Assembly (NCBI RefSeq): GCF_900604385.1
Contig: NZ_LR027382.1
Span: 2,774,076-2,838,075 of the forward strand
Length of the DNA: 64,000 nt
DNA from: Alistipes megaguti
GTDB taxonomy: Bacteria; Bacteroidota; Bacteroidia; Bacteroidales; Rikenellaceae
Reading direction: 5' to 3'
Shown here in pieces: positions 16,623 through 24,537 of this stretch. A model generated the notes under the pieces. The model was given only the letters and a program-made list of their open reading frames with translations, was not told where the DNA came from and made no database searches. Numbering within the stretch: position 1 is the first letter of the stretch; each line of letters opens with the position of its first letter. The position numbers were made by a program, and so were the translations under genes.

Positions 16623-17825
16623 ATGCTGCGCCGATCCGCCTTGCTGGCACTCCTGACCGTCTTCACGGGAGCCCTCAGCCCCGGGGTCGCACAGGAATCC
16701 GAATGGAGCCTCGCACAGGGAGACACCATTCGCTATACCTACACCCCGCTGCCGCAGGACACACCCCGAAAAAAGTCCTTCCTGAAACGGATCGTGGACT
16801 ATTTCGGCGAATCGACCACCGACCGGACTTTCGAGAAAAAAATCGACTTCACCTTTGCCGGAGGCCCGAGCTATTCGAAAACAACCAGTCTCGGAATCGC
16901 AGCCCTCGCCGCGGGCCTCTATCGGCTGGACCGTACCGATTCGATCACTTCACCGTCGAACGTTTCCGTCTTCGCGAATGTGTCGATCACGGGGTTCTAC
17001 TCCGTCGGTATGTTCGGTAACAACATCTTTTCCAAGAATAAACAGCGCCTGAGCTACAACGTTACTTTCGCTTCAGCGCCCCGCGATTTCTGGGGTATCG
17101 GATACGATAACGCGCTCCACAACGAGGTGAGCACCTACTCCGAAAAACGGATCATGATCGACGCCCGCTATCTGTACAAGGTGTTGCCGAATACCTTCGT
17201 CGGCGGACTGGTCAACTTCGACTACACGCGAGGCATCCGTTTCTCGAAACCCGAATACCTCGACGGCGAAAATTCGCAATATGTCGCTACGGGAATCGGA
17301 GCCATAGTTGAATACGACAGCCGCGATTTCATTCCCAACCCCTTCAAAGGGGTCTATGTCAGCTTCCGGGAGACCTGTTTCCCCAAGGCGCTGGGCAATT
17401 GCGGCCGGGCACTCTGGCAGACAACCTTCACGGCCGATGCCTATCAGCGCGTGTGGAAAGACTGCATCCTGGCCGTTGATCTCTTTGCCGAATTCAACTC
17501 CGACGGCACCCCCTGGCCCATGCTCGCCCGACTGGGTGACAACCAGCGCATGCGCGGATACTACCTCGGCCGCTTCACGGACAACAACATGATTACCTTT
17601 CAGGTGGAACTCCGGCAGCGGATCTGGCGACGCATCGGAGGCGTCGTCTGGGGCGGAGCCGGCAACGTCTTCCATACGTTCCGCGATTTCCAGTGGAACC
17701 AGACGCTGCCCAACTACGGTCTCGGCCTGCGCTGGGAACTCAAAAAACGGGTCAACGTGCGACTCGACTACGGATTCGGCAAGGAGACGAACAGTTTCCT
17801 GCTGAGCATCAACGAAGCTTTTTAA
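16623..17825 (+). CDS. BamA/TamA-like outer-membrane barrel protein
   Basis: 400 residues with a signal peptide (MLRRSALLALLTVFTGALSPG, cleavage after VAQ). The rest is a 16-strand-type surface-antigen (Omp85) barrel without obvious POTRA repeats. Visible markers are FTFAGGPSYS, VEYDSRDFIPNPFKGVYVS (the conserved DxRD/NPxxG strand turn), LARLGDNQRMRGYYLGRF (the VRGY/F-like L6 loop, here MRGY) and the C-terminal YGFGKETNSFLLSINEAF. A short POTRA-less Omp85 suggests a transport or insertion role unlike BamA itself. It lies between the YtfJ-like gene (3 bases) and the transferase gene (18 bases). Confidence 0.8.
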   Translation: MLRRSALLALLTVFTGALSPGVAQESEWSLAQGDTIRYTYTPLPQDTPRKKSFLKRIVDYFGESTTDRTFEKKIDFTFAGGPSYSKTTSLGIAALAAGLYRLDRTDSITSPSNVSVFANVSITGFYSVGMFGNNIFSKNKQRLSYNVTFASAPRDFWGIGYDNALHNEVSTYSEKRIMIDARYLYKVLPNTFVGGLVNFDYTRGIRFSKPEYLDGENSQYVATGIGAIVEYDSRDFIPNPFKGVYVSFRETCFPKALGNCGRALWQTTFTADAYQRVWKDCILAVDLFAEFNSDGTPWPMLARLGDNQRMRGYYLGRFTDNNMITFQVELRQRIWRRIGGVVWGGAGNVFHTFRDFQWNQTLPNYGLGLRWELKKRVNVRLDYGFGKETNSFLLSINEAF

Positions 17826-17843
17826 GTGTAAGACGAACGGACT

Positions 17844-19556
17844 ATGAGTGTTGAGAAGAATCGGAAAGAGGTGCATCGGATCGTCAAGACCCGCAGCCGT
17901 TTCACCACGCTGCTGACGGTCTACTTCTTCGTGGCGTTGATCATTCCCAACTGCGTGTTGATCAATACGGAAGAATACTCCATCTGGAGTGATGAAGCAC
18001 TGATACTCCTGCCGCTCGGATTCTACATGATGTGGAGCGTGGCGCTCCGCCGCTCGGGAGTGATGATCTGGCTCGGATTCCCGTTCATCTTCTTCTGCGC
18101 CTTCCAGATCGTGCTGCTCTACCTGTTCGGCAACTCGATCATCGCCACGGACATGTTCACCAACGTTCTGACGACCAATCCCGGCGAGGCCAACGAGTTG
18201 CTGAGCAACATCTATCCGTCGGTCGTGCTGGTCTGCGTGATCTACATTCCGCTGCTCTGGCTGGCAGCACGCGAAATCGCCCACAAGCGCTACATCTCCC
18301 ATACCTCCCGTATGAGCATCGGGTTGACCGGCACCGCCCTCTTCTCGCTGGGTCTGCTGGCGCTCTGGCCCGCCTACCACGTCAGCGAATCGAAGCACGT
18401 CCTGCGCGACGAAATCTTCCCGCTGAATGTCATCTACAACCTCGGGTTGAGCGGCTCGGAGTTCCGCAAGTCGCACAACTTCGAAAAAAGTTCCGAGGGT
18501 TTCTCCTTCGAGGCCCGGCGTACGGCCCAGGCTCCCGGCCGCGAGGTCTACGTCTACATCATCGGGGAGGCGGCCCGCGCCATGAACTGGCAGTTGTATG
18601 GATATGAACGTGAGACCAATCCGCGCCTGTCGAAGCGCAACGACGTGGTGGTCTTCCGCGACATGCTCACCCAGAGCAACACCACCCACAAAAGCGTCCC
18701 CCTGATCCTCTCGTCGGTGGCCACCGACGAACATGAGGAGCTCTATCGCCGCAAGGGGCTTCCCGCCCTCTTCAACGAGATCGGATTCGACACCTGGTTC
18801 ATCTCCAACCAGTCGCCTCAGGGTGCCATGATCGACAATCTGGCCCACGATGCCAACCATCTGATCTACATCCGCTCGCCGCGCCACGACATGCAGCTGC
18901 TCGACGAGATGAGGCGGGTGCTCGAACGGACCGATGAACGGAAGATCCTCTTCATCCTCCATTGCTACGGCTCGCACTTCAGCTATCATCAGCGCTATCC
19001 GCGCGAATTCGCCCGCTTCCTGCCCGACGATGACGTCGCCATTGCTCTGAAGCACCGTCAGACGCTGGTCAATGCCTACGACAACTCGATCCTCTATACG
19101 GACTATTTCCTCGCCGAGACAATCGGATTCCTCGAATCGCTCGAAAATACCTCCTCGGCCCTGCTCTACTGTGCGGACCACGGCGAGGATCTGATCGACG
19201 ATTCGCGCGAACGCTTCCTCCACGCCTCGCCCACCACCACGGCCTATCAACTCTGTGTGGCGTCGCTGGCCTGGTTCTCGGAGGAGTACTGCCGCACGTT
19301 CCCCGAAAAGGTCGAGGCGGCCCGAGCCAACGAAACAGCACCGGCCAATACCCATGCCCTCTTCCACACGATGGCCGACATGGCTTCGATCGAGGGCCGT
19401 TACCTCTCGACACAGGTTTCGCTTGTCAGTCCGGATTACGACCGGACAGCGCCACGCTTCTATCTGAACGACCACAACGAAGCGGTTCCCTATCCCAAGA
19501 CGGGCCTCAAGGAGCTCGATTTCGAGGTCTTCCGTCGTTACGGCATCAAAATGTGA
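17844..19556 (+). CDS. Inner-membrane phosphoethanolamine transferase (EptA/sulfatase family)
   Basis: 570 residues. Five hydrophobic helices occupy about residues 15-180, followed by a periplasmic alkaline-phosphatase/sulfatase fold. The catalytic nucleophile region SNTTHKSVP puts the Thr near residue 280, GEAARAMNWQLYGYERETNP is the metal-site entry, and CADHGEDLIDD supplies the distal metal ligands. The family moves phosphoethanolamine from phosphatidylethanolamine to lipid A or glycans. Such modification raises resistance to cationic peptides in related bacteria. Product specificity is inferred from family only. Co-transcribed with the barrel gene, 18 bases away. Confidence 0.87.
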   Translation: MSVEKNRKEVHRIVKTRSRFTTLLTVYFFVALIIPNCVLINTEEYSIWSDEALILLPLGFYMMWSVALRRSGVMIWLGFPFIFFCAFQIVLLYLFGNSIIATDMFTNVLTTNPGEANELLSNIYPSVVLVCVIYIPLLWLAAREIAHKRYISHTSRMSIGLTGTALFSLGLLALWPAYHVSESKHVLRDEIFPLNVIYNLGLSGSEFRKSHNFEKSSEGFSFEARRTAQAPGREVYVYIIGEAARAMNWQLYGYERETNPRLSKRNDVVVFRDMLTQSNTTHKSVPLILSSVATDEHEELYRRKGLPALFNEIGFDTWFISNQSPQGAMIDNLAHDANHLIYIRSPRHDMQLLDEMRRVLERTDERKILFILHCYGSHFSYHQRYPREFARFLPDDDVAIALKHRQTLVNAYDNSILYTDYFLAETIGFLESLENTSSALLYCADHGEDLIDDSRERFLHASPTTTAYQLCVASLAWFSEEYCRTFPEKVEAARANETAPANTHALFHTMADMASIEGRYLSTQVSLVSPDYDRTAPRFYLNDHNEAVPYPKTGLKELDFEVFRRYGIKM

Positions 19557-19656
19557 CAGCGGGGCCCGAGGGGCACACGGACCCGGAGAGGGCGAGGGGC
19601 GATGAGAGGGCCCCAAAAGTGCCGAGTGACTAAAGCGTAATACCGGGGAGAAAGAC

Positions 19657-19755
19657 CGTTGCCCGAGAGTCAAAGGGGCAAATGACCGGAAGACAAAAGC
19701 GGAATCAGCCGGAGGAAGAGATCGTTGCCCGAGAGTCAAAGGGGTAATGACCGGA
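19657..19755. repeat. Two 33-34 base direct repeats, 66 bases apart
   Basis: Copies at 19657-19690 and 19723-19755 share CGTTGCCCGAGAGTCAAAGG followed by GG, then (C/T)AAATGACCGGA with small changes. They lie in the 360-base non-coding stretch after the transferase gene. The surrounding sequence contains further short variants (GACCGGAGA, CAAAGGC). No gene is seen in this stretch. Confidence 0.8.
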
Positions 19756-19868
19756 GACCCCAAAGGCAATCGGCCTCCGAGGAGAGGGCTGCTGACGGCG
19801 GAGCAACTGACTCAAAGGAAACTCCCGAAGCGTGTCCGGAGGTACCAAAAGCGCCGGAATGTTCAAAC

Positions 19869-19902
19869 AAAAAAGGCCGCGACTTCGAGCCGCGACCTTT
19901 TT
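19869..19902 (-). terminator. Terminator of the histone-like gene
   Basis: Read on the minus strand, GGTCGCG pairs with CGCGGCC (one G-U) around a short loop and is followed by a T run. It starts 24 bases past the histone-like stop. Confidence 0.85.
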
Positions 19903-19920
19903 CACAATCCGAAATGCAAA

Positions 19921-20094
19921 TTATTTCGAAGCCTCTACGGATACCTTGCGGAACTCCTTCATCAGCTTCGAAAGCTCAAGAGCCGACTTGCGGGCACGCG
20001 TACCGGCAGCCTTGTTGTTCTTCTCAACCTGAGCGGCTGCATTGGCAGCAAATACTTCGAACTCGGCATTGATCTTTTCTACTAACTCTTTCAT
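19921..20094 (-). CDS. Histone H1-like small basic protein
   Basis: 57 residues: MKELVEKINAEFEVFAANAA, then AQVEKNNKAAGTRARKSALE, then LSKLMKEFRKVSVEASK. It is lysine/arginine- and alanine-rich and helical, with the layout of the short Hc1/histone-H1-like proteins of Bacteroidetes. It presumably binds DNA. The gene has its own perfect TATCTTTG promoter at 20142-20149 and its own terminator, with an AT-rich leader of about 40 bases, so it looks well expressed. Its codon use is more AT-rich than its neighbours. The short length, not doubt about the signals, keeps confidence below certainty. Confidence 0.85.
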   Translation of the reverse strand: MKELVEKINAEFEVFAANAAAQVEKNNKAAGTRARKSALELSKLMKEFRKVSVEASK

Positions 20095-20141
20095 GGTTTT
20101 AGAATTTTAATTGTTTTAGAGTTTTTGGGTTGTTATCAACG

Positions 20142-20149
20142 CAAAGATA
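20142..20149 (-). promoter_or_regulatory. Promoter -7 box of the histone-like gene
   Basis: TATCTTTG on the minus strand, 47 bases upstream of the ATG at 20094. The remainder of 20150-20395 shows no gene. Confidence 0.8.
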
Positions 20150-20399
20150 TAAAAATATTCTAAACCCCAGCCTCTGAAGCCCGAAAAACGCGTTTTTTTC
20201 AAGGAAAAACAGCCTTTTGACAGGGGCCTGCCCCCGTTTCGACTCCCCGACAGCGCAAAAACGGCCGAATATTAGCCCGATCCGCCCGGAAAAACGGATC
20301 TTGTCCGGAATCTCCGGAAACGGACGCTCCGCAAAACCAGCCCTCCCCCAGGACAAAAGATACCTATAATCAGGGATTGACCGTCTCGGAATAATATCG

Positions 20400-20407
20400 T
20401 ATTTTTG
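20400..20407 (+). promoter_or_regulatory. feoAB promoter -7 box
   Basis: TATTTTTG lies 24 bases upstream of the FeoAB start, with TTGA at 20377-20380 in the -33 position (19-base spacing). No Fur box could be recognised by eye. Confidence 0.6.
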
Positions 20408-20431
20408 CAGCCGAAAAACTCTACGTGAAAA

Positions 20432-23002
20432 ATGCGTCTTTCCGAATTGAAAAGCGGTGAATCCGCCACGATCGTCAAGGTCATGGGCCACGGCGGTTTC
20501 CGGCGCCGCATCATGGAGATGGGATTCGTCCGCGGCGAGCGGGTCGAGGTGATTCTCAATGCCCCGCTCAAGGATCCCATCGAATACCGGATCATGGGTT
20601 ACGATATCTCGCTACGGCGCAGCGAAGCCGAAATGGTCGAAGTCCTCTCGGACAGTGAAGCCGACGAATACCTCGCCCGCCGGGCCGAGCGGATCCGCCA
20701 GGTGACCGGAGACGGCAATCCGAACGATCCCGCAACGGACAGCAATGACGACGAGTGCGCTTCGCGCGAAGAGGTGCTGGACCGCCAGAGTCGCACGATT
20801 ACCGTGGCACTGGTCGGAAACCCCAACAGCGGCAAAACCTCGCTCTTCAACGCCATCTCGGGCGGTCACGAACACGTCGGAAACTACAGCGGCGTGACGG
20901 TCGGTGCCAAGATCGGACACTGCGAATACAAGGGTTACCACTTCGAGATCACCGATCTGCCCGGCACCTACGCCCTGTCGGCCTACACCCCCGAAGAGCG
21001 GTTCGTCCGTCACCACCTCGCCACGCAGACCCCCGACGTGGTGATCAACTCGGTCGTTGCCTCGAACATCGAGCGCAACCTCTACCTCACCACCGAACTG
21101 ATCGACATCAACCCGCGGATGGTCGTGGCACTGAACATGTACGATGAGCTCAAAGCCAGCGGTTCGACGCTCGATTACGACAGTCTGGGCCGCATGCTGG
21201 GTGTACCGATGGTTCCGGTAGAGGCCCGCAACAACAAGGGCATCAACGATCTGCTCGATACGGTAATCAATGTTTACGAAAACCGGGACGAGCGCGTGCG
21301 CCACATTCATATCAACATGGGGCCGGTCATCGACGAGAGTCTGCGCAAGCTCAACAGTGACATGAGCCTCCACCGCGACGAACTGCCCAAGGCCTTCCCG
21401 CCCCGATACTGGGCCATGAAGATGCTCGAAAGCGACAAGCAGGCCGAGGAGTCGCTGCGCAGTTGCGAACGCTACCCGGTCTGGACCGAAATCCGTGACC
21501 GCGAGGCCAAGCGGATCTCCGAAGCGCTGGGCGAAGATGTCGAAACGGCCTTCGCCAACCAGAAATACGGCTTCATCCAGGGCGCCCTGAAGGAGACCTA
21601 CACCCCCGGCAAACGCGAAGAGGTGACCGCAACGGCACTGATCGACACCTTCGTCACCCACAAACTCTGGGGATTCCCGATCTTCTTTGCCCTGATGGGG
21701 CTGATGTTCTGGTGCACGTTCAGCATCGGAGCCTATCCCCAGTCGTGGATCGAAGCGCTGGTCGGTTGGATCGGCCGCGGCGTCAATGCACTGATGCCCG
21801 CCGGAGCGTTGCGTGACCTGATCGTCGACGGTATCATCGGCGGCGTCGGGTCGGTCATCGTCTTCCTCCCGAACATCATGATCCTCTACCTTTTCATCGC
21901 CTTCATGGAGGATTCGGGTTATCTGGCCCGCGCGGCCTTCATCATGGACCGCGTCATGCACCGCATCGGCGTTCACGGAAAATCGTTCATCCCGCTGATC
22001 ATGGGATTCGGCTGCAACGTCCCCGCCATCATGGCCTGCCGGACCATCGAAAGCAAAAGCAGTCGGCTGATTACCATCCTGATAACGCCATTCATGTCCT
22101 GCAGTGCGCGAATTCCAATCTACATCCTCATGACCGGGGTCTTCTTCTCGGCCAACGCCGGCGCCGTCATGCTGGGACTCTATCTGCTGGGCATCGTCGT
22201 GGCAATCATCACCGCCCGGCTGATGCGGCGCTTCCTCTTCCCCGTCGACGAGACGCCGTTCGTCATGGAGCTGCCCCCCTATCGTCTCCCGACCTGGAAG
22301 ACCACCCTCTCGCACATGTGGGACAAGTGTGCGCAGTATCTCAAGAAGATGGGCGGCATGATCCTCGTCGCATCGGTCATCGTCTGGGCCCTGAGCTACT
22401 ATCCCCGTTCGGAAAAGGGGGGCAGCAGCGAAACCCATTACGAAAACTCCTATCTGGGACGCATCGGAAAGGGATGCGAACCGGTCTTCCGCCCGCTGGG
22501 ATTCAACTGGAAGGCCAGCGTGGCGCTGCTCTCGGGACTCCCGGCCAAGGAGATCGTCGTCTCGACACTCGGCGTCCTCTATGCCGAACCGCAGACCGAG
22601 GCCGACGCTCCGTCGGCACAGACGCCCGGTGCGCAGCTTCCGCCGCAGACCATCGGCATCATCGGCGGTGCGGATGCCCCGACCCAGATCCTCGTCGAAG
22701 ACGCTGCGGTCGGATCAACGGCCGGATCGACGGTCGACAATGCCGACAAAACGGCGGATGCGTCCGACGAAGAGCAGCTGGATTCCCTTTCGCAACGGCT
22801 GCTTGAGAGCGGCGACTTCTCGACGGCGGCCGCCCTGGCCTTCCTGGTTTTCATCCTGCTCTACGTGCCGTGCATCGCCACCGTCGTGGCCATCGGCACC
22901 GAAGCCGGATGGAAATGGGCCACTGCGTCGATCCTCTACAACACGGCCGTCGCCTGGGTGATGGCCTGGATCGTCTACCACATCGCACGGCTCTTCTGCT
23001 GA
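20432..23002 (+). CDS. feoB: FeoA-FeoB fusion ferrous iron transporter
   Basis: 856 residues. Residues 1-72 are a FeoA/SH3-like domain (MRLSELKSGESATIVKVMGH through LRRSEAEMVEVL). The cytoplasmic G domain begins near 125 with G1 GNPNSGKTS (from residue 129), G3 DLPGTYAL and G4-like NMYDE. The membrane core follows with two gate segments, including MGFGCNVPAIMACRTIES and LSGLPAKEIVVSTLGVLY. It imports Fe(II) across the inner membrane. Unusually, about 70 residues (roughly 718-785) are inserted after STLGVLY; they are low in complexity and carry IGIIGGADAPTQ at 741. The gene precedes a small Cys-rich FeoB-associated gene. Confidence 0.95.
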   Translation: MRLSELKSGESATIVKVMGHGGFRRRIMEMGFVRGERVEVILNAPLKDPIEYRIMGYDISLRRSEAEMVEVLSDSEADEYLARRAERIRQVTGDGNPNDPATDSNDDECASREEVLDRQSRTITVALVGNPNSGKTSLFNAISGGHEHVGNYSGVTVGAKIGHCEYKGYHFEITDLPGTYALSAYTPEERFVRHHLATQTPDVVINSVVASNIERNLYLTTELIDINPRMVVALNMYDELKASGSTLDYDSLGRMLGVPMVPVEARNNKGINDLLDTVINVYENRDERVRHIHINMGPVIDESLRKLNSDMSLHRDELPKAFPPRYWAMKMLESDKQAEESLRSCERYPVWTEIRDREAKRISEALGEDVETAFANQKYGFIQGALKETYTPGKREEVTATALIDTFVTHKLWGFPIFFALMGLMFWCTFSIGAYPQSWIEALVGWIGRGVNALMPAGALRDLIVDGIIGGVGSVIVFLPNIMILYLFIAFMEDSGYLARAAFIMDRVMHRIGVHGKSFIPLIMGFGCNVPAIMACRTIESKSSRLITILITPFMSCSARIPIYILMTGVFFSANAGAVMLGLYLLGIVVAIITARLMRRFLFPVDETPFVMELPPYRLPTWKTTLSHMWDKCAQYLKKMGGMILVASVIVWALSYYPRSEKGGSSETHYENSYLGRIGKGCEPVFRPLGFNWKASVALLSGLPAKEIVVSTLGVLYAEPQTEADAPSAQTPGAQLPPQTIGIIGGADAPTQILVEDAAVGSTAGSTVDNADKTADASDEEQLDSLSQRLLESGDFSTAAALAFLVFILLYVPCIATVVAIGTEAGWKWATASILYNTAVAWVMAWIVYHIARLFC

Positions 23003-23008
23003 CAGACC

Positions 23009-23170
23009 ATGGAGAACGGTGTACAGGACTATATCGTCTGGGGAATTGTGGCAGCGGCCGTCGCTGCAGCGGTCGTCTGGTTCTGGCGGCTGCTGTGCGG
23101 CCGTCGAAGGGGCGGCTGCGCCTCCTGCAGCCAGACAAAATGCCCGCTCCGGGAGATCCGACGAAAATAA
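23009..23170 (+). CDS. FeoB-associated Cys-rich membrane protein
   Basis: 53 residues, starting six bases after the FeoB stop: MENGVQDYIVWGIVAAAVAA then AVVWFWRLLCGRRR, one membrane helix, followed by GGCASCSQTKCPL with a CxxC and a third Cys. This is the usual small partner found after FeoB in Bacteroidetes and Firmicutes (FeoB-associated Cys-rich family). A role in iron handling or FeoB assembly is inferred from that constant neighbourhood. Confidence 0.88.
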   Translation: MENGVQDYIVWGIVAAAVAAAVVWFWRLLCGRRRGGCASCSQTKCPLREIRRK

Positions 23171-23195
23171 ATTTGCGTATACACGCCTCTTGCGC

Positions 23196-23203
23196 TATAT
23201 TTG
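23196..23203 (+). promoter_or_regulatory. lrgAB promoter (-33 and -7 boxes)
   Basis: TATATTTG at 23196-23203 with TTTG at 23172-23175, spacing 20: one of the most canonical Bacteroidetes promoters in the window. It predicts a leader of about 105 bases before lrgA. Confidence 0.75.
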
Positions 23204-23230
23204 CCGCCCGAAAACGGCGGAATCCCACAG

Positions 23231-23261
23231 CGAAGCCGACCTCCCGAGGAAGTCGGCTTCG
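23231..23261 (+). promoter_or_regulatory. 10-bp perfect hairpin in the lrgA leader
   Basis: CGAAGCCGAC at 23231-23240 pairs perfectly with GTCGGCTTCG at 23252-23261. It lies within the transcribed leader of lrgA, and no T run follows. Possible regulatory or mRNA-stabilising element. Confidence 0.6.
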
Positions 23262-23316
23262 CCGTTTGTCGGGTTTGCCCCCGCCGATAACCGTGTGTGA
23301 ACGTAAATGTGATTTT

Positions 23317-23688
23317 ATGACCGGACTCTTCTTCATTCTCCTCTTCTGGCTCATCGGAAATGCCCTGAGCCTCCTGACCGGCGGATACATCTCCGGAAAC
23401 ATCATCGGACTGATCCTCCTCTTCGTCTCGCTCTGCATGCACTGGGTCAAGGCCGAAACCATCCGCCCGGCGGCCCGCTTCCTGCTCGGAGCCATGGCCC
23501 TCTTTTTTGTCCCCTACGGCGTGGGCCTCATGGATTCGTACCGCGTCATTCTCGAAAACCTCTGGGCAATCCTCGTCTCGGGAATCATCTCGACGATCCT
23601 TGTGCTCTTCGTCACCGGAAAAACCTTCCAAAGCCTGAACCGCAGAGTCCGGCTGCGTCACATCAAACAACAACGCCACCATGCTTGA
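23317..23688 (+). CDS. lrgA: LrgA/CidA-family membrane protein
   Basis: 123 residues, almost entirely four hydrophobic segments: FFILLFWLIGNALSLLTG, SGNIIGLILLFVSLC, RFLLGAMALFFVPYGVGLM and ILVSGIISTILVLFVTG. PxxxGxIIG-type and FFVPYGVGL motifs match LrgA/CidA. The family works with LrgB as a holin-like or small-metabolite export pair. The stop overlaps the lrgB start by eight bases, showing translational coupling. The ATG was chosen because membrane segments begin there. Confidence 0.87.
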   Translation: MTGLFFILLFWLIGNALSLLTGGYISGNIIGLILLFVSLCMHWVKAETIRPAARFLLGAMALFFVPYGVGLMDSYRVILENLWAILVSGIISTILVLFVTGKTFQSLNRRVRLRHIKQQRHHA

Positions 23689-24379
23689 TTTCCAGTTCCT
23701 CCGATCGGACCTCTTCCTGCTCACCCTCACCGTGGGCCTCTATTGCCTCGGAACGCTCATCTACCGGCGTTCGCACATGCCGCTGCTCCATCCTGTGCTG
23801 CTGACGTTCGTCTCCGTGATCGTCTTCCTGCGCTGCGCGGGCATCGACTACCCCCGGTATCAGGAGGCAACCGGCATCCTCAATTTCGCCCTCGGCCTGT
23901 CGGTCGTCGCTCTGGGCTACCTGCTCTACGAACAGCTGGAACGGCTCCGCAGCAGTCTGATGCCCGTAGCCGTGGCCACACTCGCCGGCTGTGTGGTCGG
24001 CGGGCTGAGCGTCGTCTACATCGCCGAGGCATTCGGCGTCGAACGCCAGATCCTGAACTCGCTCGCGCCCAAATCGGTCACCGTCCCCATTGCCGTATCG
24101 GTGGCCGGACCGCTGGGCGGAAACGTCTCGGTTACCTCCGTGGTGGTCTTCTGCGTCGGAATCTTCGGCAGCATCTTCGGCGAGTGGATTCTCCGCCACT
24201 GCGGCGTCCGGGATCCCGAAGCCCGCGGTTTCGCCCTCGGTGCCGCCGCACACGGAATCGGTACCGCACGGGCCATCGAAATCGGGGTCGTCGAAGGTGC
24301 CTTGAGCGGACTGGCCATGGCGCTGATGGGGCTGGCTACGGCCCTGCTCGTGCCGCTGATGGAGCGCTACCTCTATTGA
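23681..24379 (+). CDS. lrgB: LrgB-family membrane protein
   Basis: 232 residues with about seven membrane helices. LNFALGLSVVALGYLLYEQ, LAPKSVTVPIAVSVAGPLGG and RGFALGAAAHGIGTARAIEI are diagnostic for LrgB (the SVT(x)PIA and HGIGTA segments). With LrgA it may form a murein-hydrolase-export-regulating or pyruvate/glycolate transport complex, depending on the species. Overlaps the lrgA stop. Confidence 0.92.
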   Translation: MLDFQFLRSDLFLLTLTVGLYCLGTLIYRRSHMPLLHPVLLTFVSVIVFLRCAGIDYPRYQEATGILNFALGLSVVALGYLLYEQLERLRSSLMPVAVATLAGCVVGGLSVVYIAEAFGVERQILNSLAPKSVTVPIAVSVAGPLGGNVSVTSVVVFCVGIFGSIFGEWILRHCGVRDPEARGFALGAAAHGIGTARAIEIGVVEGALSGLAMALMGLATALLVPLMERYLY

Positions 24380-24499
24380 AAGAGCCTCAGTTCGCAAAAC
24401 AGATTCGCGTGAAACGCCTGCTGAGGTGCCTGCACGGCCCGCGAAAGGCGTTTTCGCCGTTTTTGTTCCTATAATTTTTTAATATTCCCGCGAATTGCC
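24380..24499. other. Gap after lrgB
   Basis: A weak palindrome around GGCGTTTTCGCCGTTTTTG (about 24446-24465) may terminate lrgAB transcription. Nothing else is recognised. Confidence 0.4.
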
Positions 24500-24507
24500 T
24501 ATCTTTG
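24500..24507 (+). promoter_or_regulatory. Aminotransferase promoter -7 box
   Basis: TATCTTTG, 30 bases upstream of the ATG at 24538, in an AT-rich patch. Confidence 0.8.
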
Positions 24508-24537
24508 TCGACAGCATAATCCCAAATCTAACACAAT

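Noticed and set aside
17073..19769. An 898-codon minus-strand frame
   Set aside because: Antisense to the barrel and phosphoethanolamine transferase genes, which have clear signal peptides and motifs; the antisense product is His/Arg/Val-rich and featureless.
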